Shown here one piece after another: positions 7,402-15,240 of a stretch of DNA of 64,000 nt. The translations under genes were made by a program, and so were the position numbers. Origin of the DNA: an uncultured Atopobiaceae bacterium (GTDB lineage: Bacteria; Actinomycetota; Coriobacteriia; Coriobacteriales; Atopobiaceae); contig CAKVON010000010.1 of NCBI GenBank assembly GCA_934792625.1, positions 3,677-67,676 of the forward strand, in the 5' to 3' direction. Positions within the stretch are counted from its first letter, which is position 1. Each line of letters opens with the position of its first letter. The notes under the pieces are model-generated. The model searched no databases. It had not been told where the DNA came from and saw only the letters and a list, made by a program, of their open reading frames with translations.

Positions 7402-9933
7402 ATGAACCAGATCGACCACATCGAGGTGCGTGGCGCACGCGTCCACAACCTACGCGGCATTGACGTCGACATCCCGCTCGGCGAGCTCGTGGGCATCGCG
7501 GGCGTGTCGGGCTCGGGCAAGAGCTCGCTGGCCCTGGGCGTCCTGTACGCCGAGGGGTCGCGTCGCTACCTGGAGGCGCTCTCCACCTACACCCGCCGCC
7601 GCATCTCGCAGGCGGGCAAGGCCACGGTCGACGACGTCCGCTACGTCCCCGCGGCGCTGGCACTCCACCAGCGACCCTCCGTACCTGGGGTTCGTTCGAC
7701 CTTCGGTACGTCGAGCGAACTTCTCAACAGTCTGCGCCTGCTGTTCTCGCGCGTGGGCAGCCACATGTGCCCGCACTGCGGCGCGCACGTCCCGCCGACG
7801 TTCAACGTGGCTCTCGAGTTGCCGATCGCGTGCCCTGGGTGCGGGCGGGAGTTCTTTGGCCCGGGCGCCGAGGACCTGGCCTTCAACAGCGGCGGCGCGT
7901 GTCCTGCCTGCAGCGGAACGGGCATCGTGCGCACCGTCAACCGCGCGGCGCTGGTGCCCGACGAGAGCAAGACGATCGACGAGGGCGCCGTGGTGGTGTG
8001 GGGGACCCTGATGTGGGACCTCATGAAGCAGGTCTGCGGCGCCATGGGCGTGCGCACCGACGTGCCGTTTTGCGAGCTCACGCCCAAGGAGCGACGGATC
8101 GTGTTCGACGGCCCGGCCGAGAAGCGCCACATCCTGTACAGGTCCAAGAAGGGCGACGACTTCGCGGAGCTGGACTTCACCTACTACAACGCCGTGCGCA
8201 CGGTGGAGAACTCGCTGGCCAAGGCCAAGGACGAGAAGGGCCTCAAGCGTGTCGAGAAGTACCTCGTCGAGTCGCCGTGCCCCGAGTGCGCGGGCACGCG
8301 CCTGTCGGCCGCCGCGCGCGGCCCCCTGGTGCGCGGCATCAACCTTGCCGAGGCCACGCGCATGACGCTGGACGAGGCCGTGGCCTGGGTGGCCGGGGTG
8401 CCCGCGAGCCTGCCCGACGAGATGCGCCCGATGGCGGCCTCCATCTGCGAATCGTTCCAGGGCACGGCCAGGCGCCTGCTGGACCTGGGCCTGGGCTACC
8501 TGTCGCTGGACCGCGCGGGCTCGACGCTTTCCACCGGCGAGCGCCAGCGCGTGCAGCTGGCGCGCTCGGTCCGCAACCGCACCACCGGCGTGCTCTACGT
8601 GATGGACGAGCCCTCGATTGGCCTGCACCCGGCCAACATCGACGGTCTGCTGGGCGTCATGCGCGACCTGATGGCCGACGGCAACTCCGTCGTGATGGTC
8701 GACCACGACACCAAGGTCCTGGCCGCGGCAGACCACATCGTCGAGATGGGCCCGGGGGCGGGCGCCAGCGGCGGCAGCGTCGTGGCGCAGGGTAGCGTCG
8801 CCGAGGTCGCGCGCGACCCGAACTCCCTCATCGGGCCGTACCTGACGGGCGGCAAACACGTCTCGGCACGCCCGCAGGCAAGCGCCGACACCATGTTCGA
8901 CCTGGGGCGCATTCACATCGAGTCGAGTGGCCTGCACACCGTCAGGCCCTTCTGCGTGGACGTTCCGCGCGGCAGGCTCGTGACGGTGACGGGCGTCTCG
9001 GGCTCGGGCAAGACCACGCTCGTGCTGGAGACCCTCGTGCCCGCGCTTCTGGCCGCTGCCGCGGGCGAGCGGCTGCCGTCCCACGTGACGGCCCTCGACG
9101 CGGCCGGCATCCGTCGTGCCAACCTGATCGACGCCACGCCCATCGGCATCAACGTGCGCTCGACGGTGGCAACCTACTGCGGCGCCCTCGACGACCTGCG
9201 TCGCGCCTACGCCCGCACCGACGCCGCGCGCGAGGCGGGGCTTAAGGCCGGCGACTTCTCCTACAACACCGGCAGCTTGCGCTGCCCGACCTGCGACGGC
9301 ACCGGCCAGATCTCGCTCGACGTGCAGTTCCTTCCCGACGTCGACATCGCCTGCCCGGACTGCCGTGGCAGCCGCTACGCCACCCGTGCCGCGGACGTCC
9401 GACGTGCCGAGAAGGGCCGCGAGGGCGTGGGGCTGAGCCTGCCCGAGCTGCTGGCGCTCTCGGTCGACGAGGCGCTGCCGCACGTGACCGACGTCAGGCG
9501 TGCCCATGACAAGCTGCAGGCCCTTCACGACCTGGGGTTGGGTTACCTGACGCTGGGTGAGGCCACGCCCGCGCTGTCGGGCGGCGAGGCGCAGCGCCTG
9601 AAGCTCGCGAGCGAGATGGGACGCGGGCAGGACGACGCCGTCTTCGTGTTCGACGAGCCGACCATCGGCCTGCACCCCCGCGACGTCGCGGTCCTTCTCG
9701 GCGTCTTCCAGCGCCTGGTGGAGCAGGGCGCCACCGTCGTGGTGATCGAGCATGACACCGACTTCATCGCGAACGCGGACTACGTGATCGACATGGGCCC
9801 GGGCGGAGGCGACGCCGGCGGCCGGGTCGTGGCCTACGGCACGCCCGCCGAGGTCGCGGCCAACCCCGACAGCGTCACTGGCCGCTACCTGCCCGTCGCT
9901 TGCGCGCTGGCAGGCTCGACGATCATCGGGTAG
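7402..9933 (+). CDS. UvrA-like excinuclease ABC subunit A (short paralogue type)
   Basis: An 843-residue tandem ABC ATPase. The first Walker A is GVSGSGKSS (about 34-42), the second GVSGSGKTT (about 531-539), with signature sequences LSTGERQRVQLA and LSGGEAQRLKLA. The two halves carry CPHCG/CPGCG/CPACSG and CPTCDGTG/CPDCRG zinc clusters, and each has a Walker B ending in DEPSIGLHP or DEPTIGLHP. It is about 100 residues shorter than housekeeping UvrA. That fits the UvrA2/drug-resistance branch, in which the UvrB-interaction insert is reduced; this subclass is inference. The start follows GAGGGGGAG. The last 13 or so residues (from PVACALAG) run into a decayed gene on the other strand and may not be ancestral. 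Confidence 0.88.
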   Translation: MNQIDHIEVRGARVHNLRGIDVDIPLGELVGIAGVSGSGKSSLALGVLYAEGSRRYLEALSTYTRRRISQAGKATVDDVRYVPAALALHQRPSVPGVRSTFGTSSELLNSLRLLFSRVGSHMCPHCGAHVPPTFNVALELPIACPGCGREFFGPGAEDLAFNSGGACPACSGTGIVRTVNRAALVPDESKTIDEGAVVVWGTLMWDLMKQVCGAMGVRTDVPFCELTPKERRIVFDGPAEKRHILYRSKKGDDFAELDFTYYNAVRTVENSLAKAKDEKGLKRVEKYLVESPCPECAGTRLSAAARGPLVRGINLAEATRMTLDEAVAWVAGVPASLPDEMRPMAASICESFQGTARRLLDLGLGYLSLDRAGSTLSTGERQRVQLARSVRNRTTGVLYVMDEPSIGLHPANIDGLLGVMRDLMADGNSVVMVDHDTKVLAAADHIVEMGPGAGASGGSVVAQGSVAEVARDPNSLIGPYLTGGKHVSARPQASADTMFDLGRIHIESSGLHTVRPFCVDVPRGRLVTVTGVSGSGKTTLVLETLVPALLAAAAGERLPSHVTALDAAGIRRANLIDATPIGINVRSTVATYCGALDDLRRAYARTDAAREAGLKAGDFSYNTGSLRCPTCDGTGQISLDVQFLPDVDIACPDCRGSRYATRAADVRRAEKGREGVGLSLPELLALSVDEALPHVTDVRRAHDKLQALHDLGLGYLTLGEATPALSGGEAQRLKLASEMGRGQDDAVFVFDEPTIGLHPRDVAVLLGVFQRLVEQGATVVVIEHDTDFIANADYVIDMGPGGGDAGGRVVAYGTPAEVAANPDSVTGRYLPVACALAGSTIIG

Positions 9934-10085
9934 ATGGTCAGCGGGACGAGGCCGTCGTATGCCTGCCAGAAGGTGAGCGCCCCCATGAAGGGGAGCGTCA
10001 CCAGCACGGTGCGCCTCCAGTCGAGGCTGGTCAGGCTGCGGGGCCTTCGGTCGCCCCGCATGTTGATGGTGGCTTCTGCCTGCAT
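9885..10085 (-). pseudogene. N-terminal remnant of an MFS-type transporter
   Basis: A 66-codon reading frame with a good ribosome site (AGGGAGAAG before the ATG at 10085). LDWRRTVLVTLPFMGALTFWQAYDGLVPLTIYPMI is a cationic N-terminus followed by one membrane helix, resembling the opening segment of glycoside/SLC45-type MFS permeases. After IVEPASAQ the frame stops, and no further helices follow in any frame because the DNA there encodes the end of the UvrA-like protein. I read it as a truncated transporter gene joined to the uvrA-like 3' end by deletion. It lies 25 bases after the metallophosphoesterase on the same strand. A genuine one-helix protein is the alternative. Confidence 0.5.
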
Positions 10086-10110
10086 GCTCTTCTCCCTAGT
10101 GGACTTGTTG

Positions 10111-11289
10111 CTATCTGTATCGTTCGGCGAACGCGTGGACCACGCGGCACGCGACCGCGGCTATGGCCGTGGCTGCCGCCATGAGCGCGGGTATGCGGAA
10201 GAGCTCGCGTGCCTCCTCGGCGGTCACGGGGACCTGCGAGGACAGCCAGTCGCGCAACGGTCGAGGTGCGCGCTCGCCCACGAGCGTGTGGTAGTCGAGG
10301 AGGCGCGTCTCGAAGGCGGACGGGTCGTCCTCCGCAAAGACGAAGAGTCGTGCCGCGCGGCGCGTGCCGGGGCCGTAGGTGCCGAAGCCGACGGTCGGGG
10401 CGTATCCCATCCGGATGCCCCTGTGCCGCGCGACCAGCGTGTTCTTGTGGTCGTGACCGTAGAAGACGCCGAAGAAGCAGCCCTGGCGCACAAGGGCGTC
10501 GAACTCCCCAGTGTCGGTGTCGGGGCAGCAGACGGGCTCGTGCAGGGCCCCCGACTCCCAGGCGGCCTCGTCGCAGACGAGCGTGCTGTGCGGCGCGTAG
10601 TGGGTCCTGTGGCCCGCGACGCCCCTCTCGCCCGGGTGGGCGGGACGCAGGCAGTCGTATGCCTGGGGTAGGGGGATGTGCTGGAAGAGAATCCCGCCGA
10701 CGGCCCCGCCCGCGCGTGCGGCAAGGCGGTCGGCGGTCGAGACGAGCCACCCGGTGGTGGCGACGGGGAAGGGCTCGTAGCCCCCGCCCGCGTCGCCCGC
10801 TTTGGAGTCGGCAAGCCAGACGGCCATCTTGAACTGGGATTCGTTTGCGTTGGAGGCGGCGACGGGCAGGCAGAGCGTGCCCGGGCGGAGCTCGGCCCAG
10901 GCGTGGGCGTTGAGGCAGCCCGGCAGCGCGCGGTAGAACTCGTCCTGCGCGGCATTGGGGACGCCGCACTCGCGGTCGTGGTTGCCGTAGGTGACGGCGA
11001 AGGGGATGCCGCGGACGATCATCGGTGCGCACATCTGGGTGATCGTCAGCTGCGCCAGGGCGTCGGCGGCCTGCGGGCGCTTGCCGCGAAACGCCGGGGC
11101 ATAGCCCTTTACCTGGTCGCCGGTCAAGACCACGAGGTCGGGGCGCTCGGCGTCGAGGGCGGCGCCCATCAGGATGAGGGTGTCGGTGCTCACGGGCGCA
11201 ACGTCCTGTATGTCGAAGAACTGCATGACACGAAACGTGCCGTCGGGCCTGAAGCTCAACGGCACGTTCTTCTGGTCAGGTAAGGGCAT
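10111..11289 (-). CDS. Metallophosphoesterase (calcineurin-like)
   Basis: About 392 residues. The di-metal phosphoesterase motifs appear in order: FFDIQDVAP, where the usual DxH is weak, LVVLTGDQV (GD), TYGNHDRE (GNHD) and FYGHDHKN (GHDH). The N-terminus is cytoplasmic, and the C-terminus ends in a hydrophobic helix (ALMAAATAIAAVACRVVHAF), so the enzyme may be membrane-anchored by its tail. Such proteins cleave phosphodiesters or phosphomonoesters; the substrate is not evident. ATG 11289 is preferred; a GTG at 11298 adds three residues. The small transporter remnant follows immediately on the same strand, which suggests that the pair was once an operon. Confidence 0.84.
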   Translation of the reverse strand: MPLPDQKNVPLSFRPDGTFRVMQFFDIQDVAPVSTDTLILMGAALDAERPDLVVLTGDQVKGYAPAFRGKRPQAADALAQLTITQMCAPMIVRGIPFAVTYGNHDRECGVPNAAQDEFYRALPGCLNAHAWAELRPGTLCLPVAASNANESQFKMAVWLADSKAGDAGGGYEPFPVATTGWLVSTADRLAARAGGAVGGILFQHIPLPQAYDCLRPAHPGERGVAGHRTHYAPHSTLVCDEAAWESGALHEPVCCPDTDTGEFDALVRQGCFFGVFYGHDHKNTLVARHRGIRMGYAPTVGFGTYGPGTRRAARLFVFAEDDPSAFETRLLDYHTLVGERAPRPLRDWLSSQVPVTAEEARELFRIPALMAAATAIAAVACRVVHAFAERYR

Positions 11290-11439
11290 GTGGTCCACCC
11301 ATCGCGTCTCGGTCCGCGCCCGCCCGTCGGGCGGCGCCGCTTCGAGGCCGATGATGGGCGCGGCGTTTGTGCCGCGTGGAATGCGTCGGACAGGTTCCCG
11401 TAAGGAGCGCCGGGGCTTGTCAGGACTTGCACAGGCTTG

Positions 11440-12807
11440 TCAGGACAATGCCAGCTCCCGTGGCTGCGTGCCCGGGTGGCAGTAGGCGAGGGCGCCCGCG
11501 ATGAGCAGGGCGGTGACGCCGAGGCTCACAGGGTAGGCGAGCATGACGCACGCGAAGGTGGGGTTGGCGGGAAAGACGGCCAGCACCCAGAAGAACCTGA
11601 TGCCGCACACCCCAAGCGCCGTGAGTGCCGAGGGGAGCACCGAGATGCCAAACCCGCGCAGGTAGCCCGACATGTTCTCGTACAACATGCTGAGCGTGTA
11701 CGCCGGGAAGATCGTGCAGACCCTGACGTAGGCGAGGTCGATGACGCCCGCGTCCGAGCTGAAGACGGAGAGCATCGCGCGCCCCTGCCAGACCACGAAC
11801 GCGATCAGCGCGATGGCGAGAAGGACGTCCTCGACGAGGCAGACCCTGAGGGTCTTCCTGCACCGCTCGAGGTTTTTGGCCCCGTTGTTCTGCCCGACGA
11901 AGGTCGTGCACGCCTGGCTGAAGGAGTTGAGCAGGCTGTAGCTGACGAACTCCAGCGCGAGCGCCGCGGAGGAGGCGGCCACGACCTGCGTGCCCAGGCT
12001 GTTGATGCAGGTCTGGATGAGGATGTTCGCGACCGAGAAGACGCCGCCCTGGATGCCGGCGGGAAGCCCGATCCGTACGATTTCCGCCGCCGACGTGCGG
12101 TCAGCGCGCAGGCGGGCGGGGTCGATGCGGATGGTCTCGTCCGCCCCGAGCAGGCGCACGAAGAGAAACGTCGCGCTGAAGAGGTAGCACAACACCGTCG
12201 CCAGCGCGACGCCGGCCGCGCCCCAACCGAGCACCGCCACGAACGTCGCGTCGAGCACGACGTTGAGCGCACCCGAGATCGCGAGCGCCACGAGCGGCAT
12301 GCGTGTGACGCCGACGCTCCTGAAGATAGCGGCCTCGAGGTTGTACAGAAGGATTGCGGGAATGCCCAGCAGGTAGATGCGCAGGTAGAGAAGCGCGTCG
12401 GAAAACACCTCGGGCGGGACGCTCAGGAGGTGCAGCAACGGCCTGGACACGATCTCCATCACGACCGCCACGACGATGCCCACGAGCGAGAGGACCACGG
12501 CGGTGTGTGCGCAGCGGCTCGCGCGGTCCTTCTCGCCCGCTCCGACCGCATGGGCGATGGTGACGTTGGCGCCAAGGGAGAAGCCGACGAAGAGCATGAT
12601 CAGCAGGCTCGCGATGGGCGTGGTCGAGCCGACGGCGGCCATCCCGGCCGTGCCGCCGTCGGGGGAGAAGTGCCCGATCATCAGGGTGTCGACGAGGTTC
12701 GAGAGCTGCTCCAGGATGCCCGTGATCGCGACGGGCAGCGCAAACAGGGGAATGTCTCGCCACAGCGAGCCGTGGAGGATGTCGATTCCGTTGTGCCTTC
12801 TTGCCAT
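11440..12807 (-). CDS. MATE-family efflux transporter (copy 1)
   Basis: A 455-residue protein with twelve predicted membrane helices. FALPVAITGILEQLSNLVDTL at the start and the repeated half QACTTFVGQNNGAKNLERCRK are characteristic of MATE cation/drug antiporters. ATG 12807 follows GAAGGGTTACGCC. It is the last gene of the leftward operon starting at 16260, 58 bases after an aldo/keto reductase. A second MATE gene at 49128-50594 is closely related and shares a 56-base identical stretch (11887-11942 here), which suggests gene conversion. The exported compound is unknown; the redox-enzyme neighbours hint at a detoxification product. Confidence 0.92.
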   Translation of the reverse strand: MARRHNGIDILHGSLWRDIPLFALPVAITGILEQLSNLVDTLMIGHFSPDGGTAGMAAVGSTTPIASLLIMLFVGFSLGANVTIAHAVGAGEKDRASRCAHTAVVLSLVGIVVAVVMEIVSRPLLHLLSVPPEVFSDALLYLRIYLLGIPAILLYNLEAAIFRSVGVTRMPLVALAISGALNVVLDATFVAVLGWGAAGVALATVLCYLFSATFLFVRLLGADETIRIDPARLRADRTSAAEIVRIGLPAGIQGGVFSVANILIQTCINSLGTQVVAASSAALALEFVSYSLLNSFSQACTTFVGQNNGAKNLERCRKTLRVCLVEDVLLAIALIAFVVWQGRAMLSVFSSDAGVIDLAYVRVCTIFPAYTLSMLYENMSGYLRGFGISVLPSALTALGVCGIRFFWVLAVFPANPTFACVMLAYPVSLGVTALLIAGALAYCHPGTQPRELALS

Positions 12808-12865
12808 GCGGCGTAACCCTTCGTTTGTGTCGGTCGTTCGTCGTGGTGTGGTGTCGGCCCGATCG

Positions 12866-13714
12866 CTACTTCTGGCCCTCGACGTCGGGGTGCCAGGTGG
12901 TGTAGTAGGCAAGCTTCTCGGGGGTTCGCTCGTAGAACGGCTTGCCGTGGTCGAGCGTCGCGATGGCCGCCATGTCGTCGTCGGTCAGCTCGAAGTCAAA
13001 GATGTCAACGTTGTCGGCGATGTGCGAAGGCGTCTTGGAGCCGGGGATCACGACGTTGCCCTGCTGGACGTGCCAACGCATGATGACTTGAGCGGGGCTC
13101 TTACCATACTTGTCCGCGAGCTCGCGGATGACGGGCTCGTCCATGATGCAGCCGTTGTCGCGGCCGCCCAACGGGTACCACGCCTGCAGCGCGATGTCGT
13201 GCTTGGCCAGGAGGGCCTTGAGCCCGGTCTGCGGGAAGTAGGGGTGGCACTCGACCTGGATCAGGGCCGGGGTGACCTCGCAGTGGGCAAGCAGGTTCTT
13301 GACCTCGGCCTCATTGAAGTTGGAAATGCCGATGGAGCGCAGCTTGCCAGCCTTGTAGGCGGCCTCGAGCTTGGCGTAGCCGGCGAGGTAGTCGCCTGCG
13401 GGCTGGTGCAAGATCATGAGGTCGACGTAGTCGCAGCCCAGGCGCTCGAGCGTCTCGTCGACGGCGGTGTCGGACTCGTAGAAGCAGGGCCACAGCTTGG
13501 TCTCGAGGAAGGTCGCCTCGCGGGAGCGGGCGGACTCGCGCATGCCACGGCCGACGGCGCGCTCGTTGACGTAGGCGTTTGCCGTGTCGATGAGCTCGTA
13601 GCCGTTGTCCAGCGCATAGGCGACGGATGCCTGCGCGTCGTCGGGGGCGAGCAGGAAGGTGCCCAGGCCGACCTGGGGCATCTTGACGCCGTTGTTGAGG
13701 GTGATGTACTGCAT
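12866..13714 (-). CDS. Aldo/keto reductase
   Basis: A 282-residue NADPH-dependent (beta/alpha)8 oxidoreductase. YELIDTANAYVNERAVG supplies the catalytic Asp and Tyr, ETKLWPC the Lys, and LMILHQP the His. SIGISNF and VIPGSKT are the cofactor-binding segments. It resembles 2,5-diketo-gluconate reductase/morphine dehydrogenase-type members that reduce aldehydes and ketones. The ATG at 13714 follows AAAGGAAACGAC. It lies between the flavodoxin and MATE genes of the leftward operon, one of two aldo/keto reductases there; this one belongs to a different subgroup from the gene at 15241. Confidence 0.92.
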   Translation of the reverse strand: MQYITLNNGVKMPQVGLGTFLLAPDDAQASVAYALDNGYELIDTANAYVNERAVGRGMRESARSREATFLETKLWPCFYESDTAVDETLERLGCDYVDLMILHQPAGDYLAGYAKLEAAYKAGKLRSIGISNFNEAEVKNLLAHCEVTPALIQVECHPYFPQTGLKALLAKHDIALQAWYPLGGRDNGCIMDEPVIRELADKYGKSPAQVIMRWHVQQGNVVIPGSKTPSHIADNVDIFDFELTDDDMAAIATLDHGKPFYERTPEKLAYYTTWHPDVEGQK

Positions 13715-13766
13715 GTCGTTTCCTTTCCGGTCGGGCACGTGGCCCCTTGGGTTTTCTCGCATGTGC

Positions 13767-14267
13767 CTACAGGAGCCCGCGGGCCTTCTCGACCCATTCG
13801 TCAATCTCGCCCTGCGAGGTCTCCAGGTGGTCGCCGCCCGTCGAGTCGAAGCGGACCTCGATGCTCGGCCCGAAGGTCGCGCCCACGCAGGCATCCTCGA
13901 TGTCGTCGATCACGTTGCCGGGCCAGCCGCCGTTTGTCTGGAAGGCGATGACGGTCTTGCCCTCGAAGCCGTTGGTGGACGTGAGCGTCTTGATTGCGGG
14001 GGCCATCGTGTACCACCAGGTGGGGGTTCCGATGGCAATCACGTCGTAGTTCGCGGGGTCATGCTCGAGCGGCTGGATCTCGGGCTCGAAGCCTTCGTTC
14101 ACCTCGCGCTGCCCCTGGTCCACCGTCTCCTGGTAGTCCTCGGGATAGGGCTCGAGAGTGTCGACGCGCTCGAGGTCCGCGCCGCAGGTATCGGCGAGCT
14201 GCTCGGCGATGCGCTCGGTGTTGCCACACGACCAGCTGTAATAGACGACCAACATCTTCTTGCTCAT
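13767..14267 (-). CDS. Flavodoxin family protein
   Basis: A 166-residue flavodoxin. The FMN phosphate loop is YYSWSCGNTERIA near residues 9-21, the first isoalloxazine loop is GTPTWWYTMAPAI, and the second is QTNGGWPGNVIDDIE. It lacks a long-chain insertion and a signal peptide, so it is a cytoplasmic electron carrier or small quinone reductase. It starts 3 bases after the upstream CMD-cupin gene stop, so translation is coupled. In this operon it could supply electrons to, or act with, the aldo/keto reductases and the cupin protein. Confidence 0.9.
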   Translation of the reverse strand: MSKKMLVVYYSWSCGNTERIAEQLADTCGADLERVDTLEPYPEDYQETVDQGQREVNEGFEPEIQPLEHDPANYDVIAIGTPTWWYTMAPAIKTLTSTNGFEGKTVIAFQTNGGWPGNVIDDIEDACVGATFGPSIEVRFDSTGGDHLETSQGEIDEWVEKARGLL

Positions 14268-14270
14268 GGG

Positions 14271-15014
14271 CTAGGCCTCCAGCGTGCCGTAGGCGTCGTC
14301 ATCCACGGGCTCGAGCCACTCGTTGGAGCAGTTCTCGCCGGGGAAGCTGAATGCCAGGTGGCTGAACCAGCAGCCGGCAGCGGCGCCGTGCCAGTGCTTG
14401 ACGTTCGCCGGGATCTCGACGACGTCACCGGGGTGCAGGCGCTGGGCGGGCTTGCCCTCCTCTTGGTACCAGCCCTCGCCCTCGACGCAGATGAGCGCCT
14501 GGCCGCCGCCCTTGCTTGCGTGGTGGACGTGCCAGTTGTTGCGGCAGCCCGGCTCGAAGGTCACGTTGTGGATGGGTAGGTAGTCATCGGGGCCCGTGAG
14601 CGCCTTGAGGTAGCTCTGGCCGATGAAGTACTGGGCGAAGGCGGTGTTGGGCTCGCCAAGGCCAAAGAACCCACCGTGTCCCTCGGTCTCGCCATCGGCG
14701 TGGACCTCCTTGGCCATGTTGAACGCAGCCCAGGCGTTGGGCCAGCCGGCATAGAAGGCGATGTGCGTGAGGATTTCGGCCATCTCCTCGCGAGTGACGC
14801 CGTATGCGCGGGCGCTTGCCAGATGGTACTTGTGCGAGCTGTCGGCGATGCCCTTGCCGATGAGCGCGCTGATGGTCACGATGCTGCGCAGCTTGAGCGG
14901 GAGCTTGTCCTCGCGGCTCCAAACCTCACCAAAGAGGACATCATCGTTCAGATGCGCGAACTCGGGGGCGAACTCGCCCAGTGCGTCGTGGCCTGCGGTT
15001 TGTTTGACGGTCAT
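14271..15014 (-). CDS. Carboxymuconolactone decarboxylase-cupin fusion protein
   Basis: A 247-residue two-domain protein. Residues 20-110 form a carboxymuconolactone decarboxylase/AhpD-like helical domain (LKLRSIVTISALIGKG, YGVTREEMAEILTHIAFYAGWP), but without the AhpD CxxC pair. Residues 140-240 form a cupin: FEPGCRNNWHVHH, CVEGEGWYQ, LHPGDVVEIPANVKHWHGA, with metal-binding His residues present. The ATG at 15014 follows AAGGAGCAAGC and overlaps the stop of the small gene upstream by four bases. This fusion is common beside flavodoxins and aldo/keto reductases in anaerobes. Its substrate is not established to my knowledge. Confidence 0.9.
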   Translation of the reverse strand: MTVKQTAGHDALGEFAPEFAHLNDDVLFGEVWSREDKLPLKLRSIVTISALIGKGIADSSHKYHLASARAYGVTREEMAEILTHIAFYAGWPNAWAAFNMAKEVHADGETEGHGGFFGLGEPNTAFAQYFIGQSYLKALTGPDDYLPIHNVTFEPGCRNNWHVHHASKGGGQALICVEGEGWYQEEGKPAQRLHPGDVVEIPANVKHWHGAAAGCWFSHLAFSFPGENCSNEWLEPVDDDAYGTLEA

Positions 15015-15232
15015 GCTTGCTCCTTCGTCTGGCATTCTTGATGCAGCGTATAGATGAGGTAGTCGAGGGTTTCGAGCTTTCGCTGCTCGGTGTGCATGCG
15101 GTCGAGCAGGTCGCGGCGGTATGCCTTGAGGCGACAGACGCGGGCGCATGTGCTGGGCAGCTCCGAGAGCTCGCCGATAAGCGCGTCGCAGCATCCGGCA
15201 TCGCGCAGGTTTGCCAGGGTCTTCTCGTCCAT
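15011..15232 (-). CDS. Small conserved helical protein in redox operon
   Basis: A 73-residue protein, MDEKTLANLRDAGCCDALI at the start, then a predicted helical hairpin with a Cys-Cys pair, RLKAYRRDLLDRMHTEQRKLETLDYLIYTL. I do not recognise a characterised family. It is credible as a gene because it has a ribosome site (TTAGGA about 6 bases before the ATG), sits 8 bases after one aldo/keto reductase and overlaps the next gene by ATGA. The helical spacing resembles the C-terminal coiled-coil of MerR-type regulators, which suggests a dimerisation piece without its DNA-binding half. That is inference. Confidence 0.72.
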   Translation of the reverse strand: MDEKTLANLRDAGCCDALIGELSELPSTCARVCRLKAYRRDLLDRMHTEQRKLETLDYLIYTLHQECQTKEQA

Positions 15233-15240
15233 CCGGCGTC

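Noticed and set aside
7450..9753. A 767-codon minus-strand open frame opposite the UvrA-like gene
   Set aside because: Low-complexity, His/Arg/Gly-rich complement of a real ATPase; no independent support.
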